A model generated the notes under the pieces. The model had not been told where the DNA came from. It saw nothing but the letters and a program-made list of their open reading frames with translations, and did no database searches. From assembly GCA_900551965.1 (NCBI GenBank), contig URYF01000016.1, forward strand, positions 1-24,920: a stretch of 24,920 nucleotides of DNA. The letters are read 5' to 3'. Below are positions 17,035 to 23,145 of this stretch, one piece after another (position 1 is the stretch's first letter; every line of letters begins with the position of its first letter). The position numbers were made by a program, and so were the translations under genes. The stretch is from an uncultured bacterium. Lineage in GTDB: Bacteria; Cyanobacteriota; Vampirovibrionia; Gastranaerophilales; Gastranaerophilaceae.

Positions 17035-17237
17035 TTGTAAAACAACCAAATCCTGAACTTGCGGGGAAATCAGCAGGTGGTGAGGAAGTATTTAAGCCTC
17101 ATATCAAAAAAAATCTAACACCCGGTGTAAATAAAGGACGGCGCCAAAGCGGGCAATTGTCATGAAAAAAAGAATAAATTGCTGAATTTGATAAAGTCTT
17201 GAATTTGCACAAAAGCCAAAAGAAAAGGAGAAATTAA

Positions 17238-17405
17238 ATGGCAAGATTAGTAGGGGTAGACCTACCTCGTAACAAAAGAATGGAAGTAGCATTAACTTAC
17301 ATTTTCGGTATAGGACCGACTAGAGCTAAGAAAATCTTAGCAGCGACAGGTATTTCACCTGATTTAAGAACAGATGATTTAACAGATGAAGATATTAAAG
17401 AATTA
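17238..17405 (+). CDS. rpsM: 30S ribosomal protein S13, first 56 residues only (truncated at contig junction)
   Basis: SD aaaggag precedes ATG 17238. The sequence MARLVGVDLPRNKRMEVALTYIFGIGPTRAKKIL... up to TDEDIKEL is ordinary bacterial S13, which binds the 16S head and contacts P-site tRNA. Full S13 is about 120-125 residues. After residue 56 the frame continues into an unrelated enzyme, and the S13 end plus the expected rpsK, rpsD, rpoA and rplQ are absent. S13 is essential or nearly so, and the fused product could not fold as S13, so an assembly join is the simplest explanation. Confidence 0.9.
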
Positions 17406-17410
17406 TTCAC
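17385..17410. other. Chimeric junction between two genomes
   Basis: Upstream sequence encodes S13 and downstream sequence encodes pyruvate:ferredoxin oxidoreductase, in one frame. The join lies in low-complexity gatgaagatattaaagaa. Part of it, gatattaaagaa, recurs 60 nt on (17451-17462), the sort of short shared word that joins unrelated contigs. Base composition, codon choice and promoter style all change here. Confidence 0.85.
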
Positions 17411-18146
17411 AAAATGGTTAGAAAATGAAAATGATTTTGCAATAACTAAGGATATTAAAGAAAAATTAGAAGATAAATTAATTCCAAAAGAATTAAAAGA
17501 TTTAATTGATTATGTTCCTGCTAGAACTATCTGGGCAATTGGTGGAGATGGTTGGGCATATGATATTGGTTACGGTGGTCTAGATCATGTCCTTCACTCA
17601 AATGAAAATATTAAAATATTAGTTTTAGATACAGAAGTATATTCGAATACTGGAGGACAAGCAAGTAAATCAACAAAACTTGGAGCAGTTGCAGAATTTG
17701 CTAACTTTGGTAAACGAACAATAAAAAAAGATTTATTTAAGATAGCATCATGTATCCCAAATTGCTATGTAGCATCAATTTCTCTCGGAGCTAATATGAT
17801 GCAAGCAATTAAAGCATTCAATGAAGCTGAAGCACATAATGGACCAGCAATTATAATTGCTTATTCACCATGTATTGAACATGGTATAAAAACTGGTATG
17901 ACTACATCAAGTGAAGAACAAAAACTAGCGGTAGAATGCGGTTATACAATTCTTATGAGATATGATGGAAAGTATCATATTGATTCAAAAGAACCAGATT
18001 TTAATAAATATGAAACATTCTTAGATAATGAAGTTAGATTTAATGCTTTAAAAATTAAAAATAAAGAATTTGCATCAAAAATACTTGAAGAACAAAAAGA
18101 AAATGCAATAAAAAGATATGAATATTATAAGAAAGTAAGTGAGTAA
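17406..18146 (+). CDS. Pyruvate:ferredoxin (flavodoxin) oxidoreductase, C-terminal fragment
   Basis: Residues 57-302 of the fused frame are the thiamine-diphosphate-binding end of PFOR, which oxidises pyruvate to acetyl-CoA with reduced ferredoxin. WAIGGDGWAYDIGYGGLDHV holds the GDG metal/ThDP motif. LDTEVYSNTGGQASKST completes it. AYSPCIEHGI and the ISLGANMMQ block are also typical. A whole enzyme is about 1170-1200 residues, so some 80 percent, including the pyruvate domain and ferredoxin clusters, is missing upstream of the junction. The native start is outside this assembly. A terminator follows at the stop codon. It belongs to the AT-rich second genome. Confidence 0.93.
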   Translation, partial: FTKWLENENDFAITKDIKEKLEDKLIPKELKDLIDYVPARTIWAIGGDGWAYDIGYGGLDHVLHSNENIKILVLDTEVYSNTGGQASKSTKLGAVAEFANFGKRTIKKDLFKIASCIPNCYVASISLGANMMQAIKAFNEAEAHNGPAIIIAYSPCIEHGIKTGMTTSSEEQKLAVECGYTILMRYDGKYHIDSKEPDFNKYETFLDNEVRFNALKIKNKEFASKILEEQKENAIKRYEYYKKVSE

Positions 18147-18160
18147 TCACTTATTTTTTT
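18137..18160 (+). terminator. Intrinsic terminator of the PFOR gene
   Basis: aagtga-gtaa-tcactt (18137-18152), overlapping the TAA stop, then a T7 tract. Confidence 0.8.
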
Positions 18161-18164
18161 GTAT

Positions 18165-18263
18165 AAAAAAAGCGGAGACTCCCGAAGGAATCTCCTAAAA
18201 GAATAAAAAGGGGTTGACTAGTGTGATACTAGCACCAATTCGCCTTCTTTAAGTGAATTGGTG
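18165..18263 (-). ncRNA. Candidate small RNA A (paralogue of the RNA at 21006-21105)
   Basis: About 100 nt, read on the minus strand from the promoter at 18270-18298. Order 5' to 3': perfect 9-bp hairpin caccaattc/gaattggtg (18255-18263 with 18233-18241), adjoining hairpin CTAGT/ACTAG (18228-18232 with 18218-18222), unpaired ucaaccccuuuuauuc (within 18196-18217), then a terminator stem (18174-18195) closed by a UUCG tetraloop and ending in U7 (18171-18165). Promoter and terminator define an independent transcript. No ORF is inside. The C-rich unpaired stretch could pair with SD sequences (inference). It is antisense to nothing coding, lying between the PFOR fragment and recG. Confidence 0.72.
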
Positions 18264-18269
18264 ATTACT

Positions 18270-18298
18270 ATCTTAATCGAAAAAGTGTAATTTGTCAA
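18270..18298 (-). promoter_or_regulatory. Promoter of small RNA A
   Basis: Minus strand TTGACA (18298-18293), exactly 17 nt, TAAGAT (18275-18270). Hexamers and spacing are identical to those of small RNA B. Confidence 0.8.
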
Positions 18299-18316
18299 GC
18301 GATTTTTTAAAATTTC

Positions 18317-18336
18317 TGATATAATATTTACGGAGG
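18317..18336 (+). promoter_or_regulatory. recG extended -10 and SD
   Basis: TGATATAAT (18317-18325) is an extended -10 without a good -35, followed by SD GGAGG (18332-18336), 5 nt before ATG 18342. The transcript leader is about 10 nt. Confidence 0.6.
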
Positions 18337-18341
18337 TTAAA

Positions 18342-20333
18342 ATGAACTTAGAATTATTACCAAAAGTAGGCCCAAAAACTATAAATATATTAAATAGAAT
18401 TAATATAAATACAGTTGAAGATTTATTAACATATTATCCATACCGTTATAATATTATTAAATTTATAAATATTGAAGATGCTGATGATAGAATGACTTAT
18501 TATATTAAAGCTAAAATTTTAAGTGTGCCAAAAGTATCATATATCAAAAGAAATTTTAATAAATTAGATTTTTTTGCAACAAATAATGATCATGAATTTA
18601 AAGTTACTATATTTAATAGATCATTTTTAAAAAGAAATCTAACTGTGGATAAAGAAATAGTGATAATTGGTAAATATTCTAAAATAAAAAATGTATTTAC
18701 TGCCAATGATATTAAATTTAATGTTGATGAAGAAAGAATTGAACCTATTTATCATTTAACCGAAGGCATTAAAAATTCAGGTTTAGAAAATATTATAAAT
18801 AGTGCCTTATCAACTAAAATATCTTTAAGTGATAATATACCAAATTATTTAAATGAAAATTATAAACTATTAACAAAGAATGATGCCATAAGAAAAATAC
18901 ATCAACCAAAAATGATCAACGATATAAAACAAAGTGAATTAAAACTTATTTACGAAGAGTTATTTACATATATGTTTAAAATTAATTATTTAAAAGGTTT
19001 AAATAAAAAATCTAAAGGACTACCCAAAGAATTTAATGACAATGATATCCAAGATTTTTTATCGAGTCTAAATTTTTTATTAACTAAAGATCAATTATCA
19101 ACTATTGAAGATATTTTAAAAGATATGAAAGAAAGCAAAAGGATGAATAGGTTAGTACTCGGAGATGTTGGTTCGGGAAAAACCATCGTAGCAATTGTTG
19201 CCATTTTAGCAAACTTTCTATCTGGATATCAATCCACATTTATGGCACCAACTGAAATTTTAGCAAAACAACATTATGAGTCTATTAAAGAATACTTTAA
19301 AGAATATGATATAAACATCAGTTTATTAACAGGAAGTATTACCAAAAAACAAAAAGAAAATATTTATAATCAAATAACAAATGGAGAAATAGATTTAGTT
19401 ATAGGTACACATGCTTTATTAAATGATAATTTAAATTTTAAAAATTTAGGGCTAGTAATTACCGATGAACAACATAGATTCGGAGTAAACCAAAGGAACT
19501 TATTACAAAATAAAGGGTTAAATGGCGAAGCAGATGTATTATATTTATCAGCAACACCAATACCTAGAACTTACGCATTAACTATTTATGGTGACTTAGA
19601 TTTATCGCAAATAAAGACTAAACCAAATATTAGAAAAGAAATAATAACTAAAATAGCAGATGAAAAAAACATTAAAGAAGTATTATTAAAAATGTATGAA
19701 GAATTAAAACTTAATCATCAAATATTTGTTGTTTCTCCATTAATAGAACAAAATGATGAACTAAATTTAAATAGCGTAATGGAACTAAAAGAAAAATTAA
19801 ATAAAGCTTTCAATAATAAAGTAAGGATCGAAATATTACACGGAAAATTAAAACAAAAAGAAAAAGATGAATTAATGAAAGAGTTTGCAGAAAATAAAAT
19901 AAATATTTTAATATCTACGACAGTTATTGAAGTTGGTATTGATATTCCCAATGCAACAATGATGGTTATATATAATGCCGAAAGATTTGGACTAGCAACA
20001 CTTCACCAACTACGTGGTAGAGTAGGAAGAAGTGGTATTCAAAGTTATTGTTATTTAGTAACTAATTCTTTTAACAATGAAAGACTAAAAGTAATGGAAG
20101 AATCATCTGATGGCTTCTATATTGCAGAAAAGGACTTTGAACAAAGGGGACAAGGCGATTTATTCGGGGTTAAACAAAGTGGAGATATGTCATTTAAAAT
20201 CGCTAATCTAAAAAGAGATTTTAATATATTATCTCAAGCTAATATTGATGCTAAAGAATTTTTAGATAATAAATCTTATCTAAATTATGAATATTATACT
20301 AAAATTATAAAAGAAATAGATTTCTTAGATTAA
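18342..20333 (+). CDS. recG: ATP-dependent DNA helicase RecG
   Basis: A 663-residue superfamily 2 helicase that regresses stalled replication forks and branch-migrates recombination intermediates. The N-terminal wedge/OB domain (LLPKVGPKT..., DLLTYYPYRY) is followed by Walker A GDVGSGKT (274-281), ILAKQHY, DEQHRFG (375-381, Walker B variant), LSATPIPRT, and motifs V/VI including LISTTVIEVGIDIPNATMM and LHQLRGRVGRSG. The C-terminal RecG domain has DFEQRGQGDLFGVKQSG. Length is near the usual 680. SD GGAGG supports the start. Codons are strongly AT-ending, unlike genes before 17400. It is convergent with the GNAT gene. Confidence 0.97.
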   Translation: MNLELLPKVGPKTINILNRININTVEDLLTYYPYRYNIIKFINIEDADDRMTYYIKAKILSVPKVSYIKRNFNKLDFFATNNDHEFKVTIFNRSFLKRNLTVDKEIVIIGKYSKIKNVFTANDIKFNVDEERIEPIYHLTEGIKNSGLENIINSALSTKISLSDNIPNYLNENYKLLTKNDAIRKIHQPKMINDIKQSELKLIYEELFTYMFKINYLKGLNKKSKGLPKEFNDNDIQDFLSSLNFLLTKDQLSTIEDILKDMKESKRMNRLVLGDVGSGKTIVAIVAILANFLSGYQSTFMAPTEILAKQHYESIKEYFKEYDINISLLTGSITKKQKENIYNQITNGEIDLVIGTHALLNDNLNFKNLGLVITDEQHRFGVNQRNLLQNKGLNGEADVLYLSATPIPRTYALTIYGDLDLSQIKTKPNIRKEIITKIADEKNIKEVLLKMYEELKLNHQIFVVSPLIEQNDELNLNSVMELKEKLNKAFNNKVRIEILHGKLKQKEKDELMKEFAENKINILISTTVIEVGIDIPNATMMVIYNAERFGLATLHQLRGRVGRSGIQSYCYLVTNSFNNERLKVMEESSDGFYIAEKDFEQRGQGDLFGVKQSGDMSFKIANLKRDFNILSQANIDAKEFLDNKSYLNYEYYTKIIKEIDFLD

Positions 20334-20337
20334 CAAA

Positions 20338-20363
20338 AAGAGCTTACCTAGATGTAAACTCTT
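20338..20363. terminator. Bidirectional terminator between recG and the GNAT gene
   Basis: Stem aagag-c-ttac/gtaa-a-ctctt (20338-20347/20354-20363) with T runs on both sides (T5 on the minus strand, cttttg on the plus strand). It overlaps the last codons of the GNAT gene. Confidence 0.65.
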
Positions 20364-20916
20364 CTTTTGCTTTTAAATTATCTTTAACATAAATCCAATA
20401 CCTATATTCCATAATACCTTCATGCATAGATGGTACTAATGTATCAGACTTTCCAATAAACTTATTCATAGTTCTTTTAGATGCTATATTATTTTCACGA
20501 CATGTAACTAAAGCATTTTCAATTTCCAGTTTATCAAATTCATTTAATAATAAATCTAACAAAGTGGTAGCATATCCTTTTTTTCTTTCACTTGGTCTAA
20601 TAGCATAGCCAACATTTCCTCCGATTTCAAATAATTTCCCTTTAAGTTCATGTCTTACATTTGCCGCACCATATATTTTTCCAAATCCATCAGCTAAAAC
20701 ATATGAAGTTTGATTAGCCCAATTTGGATTAGTATCACTAATATGTTTGTTTTTTTCTAATGATTTAAAAAACTCTTCAAAAGAATGATCTAATATGTTT
20801 TGAAAATTATTTATTCCTTCAAAAAGATATTCATCATTTGCATTTTGAAATTCCTTTGCCATACTTTCTAGTTCTTGCCTATCATCTTTAGTTATTTCTC
20901 TTACTAAAAAACTCAT
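20344..20916 (-). CDS. GNAT family N-acetyltransferase
   Basis: A 190-residue cytosolic acetyltransferase. GGNVGYAIRPSERKKGYATTLL (99-120) is the beta-4/acetyl-CoA loop with R-x2-G-x-A. NALVTCRENNIASKRTMNKF follows as the C-terminal half. The type resembles small-molecule or antibiotic-like acetyltransferases of Firmicutes, but the substrate cannot be told. SD aaggaag lies about 8 nt before ATG 20916. A perfect 20-bp palindrome lies just upstream. The gene ends 10 bp from the convergent recG stop. Confidence 0.88.
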   Translation of the reverse strand: MSFLVREITKDDRQELESMAKEFQNANDEYLFEGINNFQNILDHSFEEFFKSLEKNKHISDTNPNWANQTSYVLADGFGKIYGAANVRHELKGKLFEIGGNVGYAIRPSERKKGYATTLLDLLLNEFDKLEIENALVTCRENNIASKRTMNKFIGKSDTLVPSMHEGIMEYRYWIYVKDNLKAKEEFTSR

Positions 20917-20941
20917 ATTATCACTTCCTTACATTTAGTTA

Positions 20942-20961
20942 TTAATATGATATCATATTAA
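20942..20961. promoter_or_regulatory. Perfect 20-bp palindrome upstream of the GNAT gene
   Basis: TTAATATGATATCATATTAA, two perfect 10-bp halves without spacer, 26 bp before the GNAT start codon. It overlaps likely -10 sequences. Probably an operator for a dimeric regulator. Alternatively a chance AT-rich palindrome. Confidence 0.5.
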
Positions 20962-21005
20962 ATGAGATTATGAAAGAATCAACTTAATTTATTAAATAAT
21001 ATATT

Positions 21006-21105
21006 AAAAACGGAGCCTTTCGGCTCCTTCAGGGGGTTTTGGTTGATCTCTTCACATTGAGATTCGTAAGAGAGATCAGGTTATTAGCATGACTTGTATC
21101 ATGCT
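21006..21105 (-). ncRNA. Candidate small RNA B (paralogue of the RNA at 18165-18263)
   Basis: About 100 nt on the minus strand, with the same layout as small RNA A and mostly different bases. 5' hairpin TAGCATGA/TCATGCTA (21099-21106 with 21085-21092), second stem GATCTCT/AGAGATC (21071-21077 with 21045-21051), unpaired aaccaaaacccccugaa (21028-21044), and terminator GGAGCC-GAAA-GGCTCC (21012-21027) followed by U5. Here the terminator loop is GAAA, where copy A has UUCG. Conservation of architecture with changed stems argues for RNA function. The C-rich part resembles the anti-SD motifs of Firmicute sRNAs such as RsaE (analogy only). Confidence 0.72.
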
Positions 21106-21111
21106 AGTATA

Positions 21112-21140
21112 ATCTTAATATTTTTTTTAAAGTTTGTCAA
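21112..21140 (-). promoter_or_regulatory. Promoter of small RNA B
   Basis: Minus strand TTGACA (21140-21135), exactly 17 nt, TAAGAT (21117-21112). It points away from the DUF1848 promoter, whose -35 is 15 bp further on. Confidence 0.8.
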
Positions 21141-21155
21141 TAAGTTTTTCTTAAT

Positions 21156-21184
21156 TTGACAAATATTTCATCTAATAATATAAT
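21156..21184 (+). promoter_or_regulatory. Consensus promoter of the DUF1848 gene
   Basis: TTGACA (21156-21161), 17 nt, TATAAT (21179-21184): a full consensus promoter. Transcription near 21191 would give a leader of about 100 nt (21191-21291), AT-rich, without a clear SD or recognised riboswitch. Confidence 0.8.
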
Positions 21185-21291
21185 TTGCTTGTAAAGACAA
21201 TTGATAAAGTCAATATAAAAAATATGAAAGGAAATAAATTATTATAGTGAATATAAAAATATAATTTCACAATAATAATAACTCATGAAAA

Positions 21292-22167
21292 ATGATATTA
21301 AATATAAGTGGAAGAACAGATATTATAGCATTTTACGAAAATTGGTTAATTAAAAGAGTAGAAGCAGGTTTTGTGGATGTAAGAAATCCTTTTAATCCTA
21401 AGTTAGTAAATAGAATTAATTTTTCAGATGTTGATTTAATTTTATTTTGTACTAAAAATCCAATACCAATATTAAATGATTTAAACAAAATTAAAATTCC
21501 ATATTTATTTCAAATAACAATAACACCATATAAAAGAGATATTGAACCAAACGTTCCTTCAAAAAAAGAAGTTATTGAAGCTGTAAAAAAAATATCACAA
21601 GCAATTGGCAAAGAAAACGTTTCTGTAAGATACGATCCAATATTCTTAAGTGAAAAATATAACATTGATTATCATATTAAAGCATTTAAAAAATTGTGTA
21701 TGTTACTAAATGGATATGTAGAAACTATAATTGTGTCATTTCTAGATGAATATAAAAATGTTTTAAAGAACAAAAATGTGTTACAGTATCGTAAATTTAC
21801 AGAAGAAGATTATAAAATAATTGGAAAAAATTTTAGTAAAATAGCAAAACTCAACAATATGAAAGTTCAAACTTGTTTTGAAAATCGAAATCTTACAGAA
21901 TATGGTTTTACAAAAGGGGAATGTTTATCACATGAACTTGCATATAGATTAACAGGTAAAAAGTATAAAAGTTGGAAAGCAAGAAAATGTAACTGTGTAG
22001 AGATGGTTGACATTGGTGTATATAATTCCTGTAAACATTTTTGTAAATATTGTTATGCTAACTATGATGAAAAGATAGTTAATAATAATTTTAAAAATCA
22101 TGATGTAAATTCTTCACTACTCATAGGAAATGTAAAGAAGGATGATATTATAAAGACAAGAAAATAA
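21292..22167 (+). CDS. DUF1848 family protein (radical-SAM-like cysteine motif at C-terminus)
   Basis: A 291-residue cytosolic protein. SGRTDIIAFYENWLIKRVEAGFVDVRNPFNP (6-36) is the typical DUF1848 opening (S-x-RTDI-x-AFY...VRNPFNP), followed by LILFCTKNP, ITITPYKRDIEP and VRYDPIF. Near the end are C233-x-C235 and a C247-x3-C251-x2-C254 cluster in a DIGVYNSCKHFCKYCYA context, suggesting an iron-sulfur cluster placed at the C-terminus instead of the N-terminus as in classical radical SAM enzymes. The reaction is not known. ATG 21292 starts directly with the family sequence. No SD is visible. It is followed after 77 bp by the XRE gene, which has its own promoter. Confidence 0.9.
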   Translation: MILNISGRTDIIAFYENWLIKRVEAGFVDVRNPFNPKLVNRINFSDVDLILFCTKNPIPILNDLNKIKIPYLFQITITPYKRDIEPNVPSKKEVIEAVKKISQAIGKENVSVRYDPIFLSEKYNIDYHIKAFKKLCMLLNGYVETIIVSFLDEYKNVLKNKNVLQYRKFTEEDYKIIGKNFSKIAKLNNMKVQTCFENRNLTEYGFTKGECLSHELAYRLTGKKYKSWKARKCNCVEMVDIGVYNSCKHFCKYCYANYDEKIVNNNFKNHDVNSSLLIGNVKKDDIIKTRK

Positions 22168-22184
22168 TAAAATGCACTTAAAAG

Positions 22185-22212
22185 TTGATAGAATAATTAG
22201 ATAATTTATAAT
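22185..22212 (+). promoter_or_regulatory. Promoter of the XRE regulator gene
   Basis: TTGATA (22185-22190), 16 nt, TATAAT (22207-22212), then SD aaaggg about 8 nt before ATG 22245. Confidence 0.65.
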
Positions 22213-22244
22213 ATAATTATTTTGTAAAAAGAAAGGGTGTATTT

Positions 22245-23090
22245 ATGAAATTTGGTGAAAACTTAAAAAATATTAGAAAGTCAAAAAATATATCTCAAGA
22301 ATATCTAGCAGAAAAACTTGGAGTATCAAGACAAAGCGTTTCAAAGTGGGAAACCGGAGAAAATTTTCCAAGTATGAATAATATAATGTGTCTTTGTGAA
22401 ATATTTAAATGTAAAATCAATGATTTGGTACATGAAGACTTTACAGACATAGAATCTTTAGATAGTGAAATAAAAGAAAGCGTAGTTAAATTTAAAAAAG
22501 AAAAGCAAATAAAAGTGAAGTTAATAAGCAAAATTATATATATAATGGCAAACATAGTAAATAAGATATTTATTGGTGTAGCTGTTTTAATAAGCATAAT
22601 GATCTTAGCTTTGCCATTCATAGGTAAATCTGCCAGAATTAGTGGAACAGACCTACTCATATCTAATGTCAAAGTTGCTAGTATTACAACATATGGAGAA
22701 CTAGCTTATGAATATATAAATAATCATTCTTTTGATGAAATAATATTCCATGCCGAAATACTACTAGTTGGAAGTTTAATTAGCATAGTATGTATAGCTA
22801 AAGTGTTTGAAAATTTGTATAAATTGTTCTTTAATATTCATAATGGAGATACTCCATTTACTTTAGATAACATTAATCGTATTAAAAAAATATCATTCTT
22901 TATAATATTTTATATTGTATTTAGTTTTATATATGGGGTAATGTGTAGTATACTAATGGAGTTAAATCTAGGAGCTGAATTAGAACTAACAGATATAGTC
23001 TACGCATTAATTATTTATAGTATTTCCTTTATATTTGAATATGGATATGAACTTCAAATAGATAGTAAAGGCAAAATGTATGAAAATTAA
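22245..23090 (+). CDS. XRE-family regulator with DUF2975-like membrane domain
   Basis: A 281-residue protein with two parts. Residues 4-60 are a Cro/C1-type helix-turn-helix (LKNIRKSKNISQEYLAEKLGVSRQSVSKWETGENFPS), predicted to bind DNA. After a Lys-rich linker, four membrane helices follow at about 106-126, 168-190, 215-238 and 248-268. GDTPFTLDNINRIKKI (201-216) matches the cytosolic signature of DUF2975 proteins. A DNA-binding domain tethered to the membrane suggests sensing of a membrane or extracellular signal. Typical target genes are unknown. The HEPN-like gene starts 55 bp downstream from its own promoter and is a reasonable candidate partner (inference). Confidence 0.88.
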   Translation: MKFGENLKNIRKSKNISQEYLAEKLGVSRQSVSKWETGENFPSMNNIMCLCEIFKCKINDLVHEDFTDIESLDSEIKESVVKFKKEKQIKVKLISKIIYIMANIVNKIFIGVAVLISIMILALPFIGKSARISGTDLLISNVKVASITTYGELAYEYINNHSFDEIIFHAEILLVGSLISIVCIAKVFENLYKLFFNIHNGDTPFTLDNINRIKKISFFIIFYIVFSFIYGVMCSILMELNLGAELELTDIVYALIIYSISFIFEYGYELQIDSKGKMYEN

Positions 23091-23091
23091 T

Positions 23092-23121
23092 TTGACAAAT
23101 GTACTCGTTAAGTGTTAAAAT
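23092..23121 (+). promoter_or_regulatory. Promoter of the HEPN-like gene
   Basis: TTGACA (23092-23097), 18 nt, extended -10 TGT-TAAAAT (hexamer 23116-23121). The start near 23128 leaves a leader of about 18 nt carrying aacgggggttttaaaatg. Confidence 0.7.
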
Positions 23122-23145
23122 ATAGCTCAAAACGGGGGTTTTAAA

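Noticed and set aside
17238..18146. S13-PFOR as a genuine novel fusion protein
   Set aside because: Both partners are truncated, S13 would be non-functional, and the composition changes exactly at the join. A chimera explains all of this.
18147..18341. T-box or other riboswitch upstream of recG
   Set aside because: The hairpins are better explained by a minus-strand transcript with its own promoter and terminator, repeated upstream of the DUF1848 gene.
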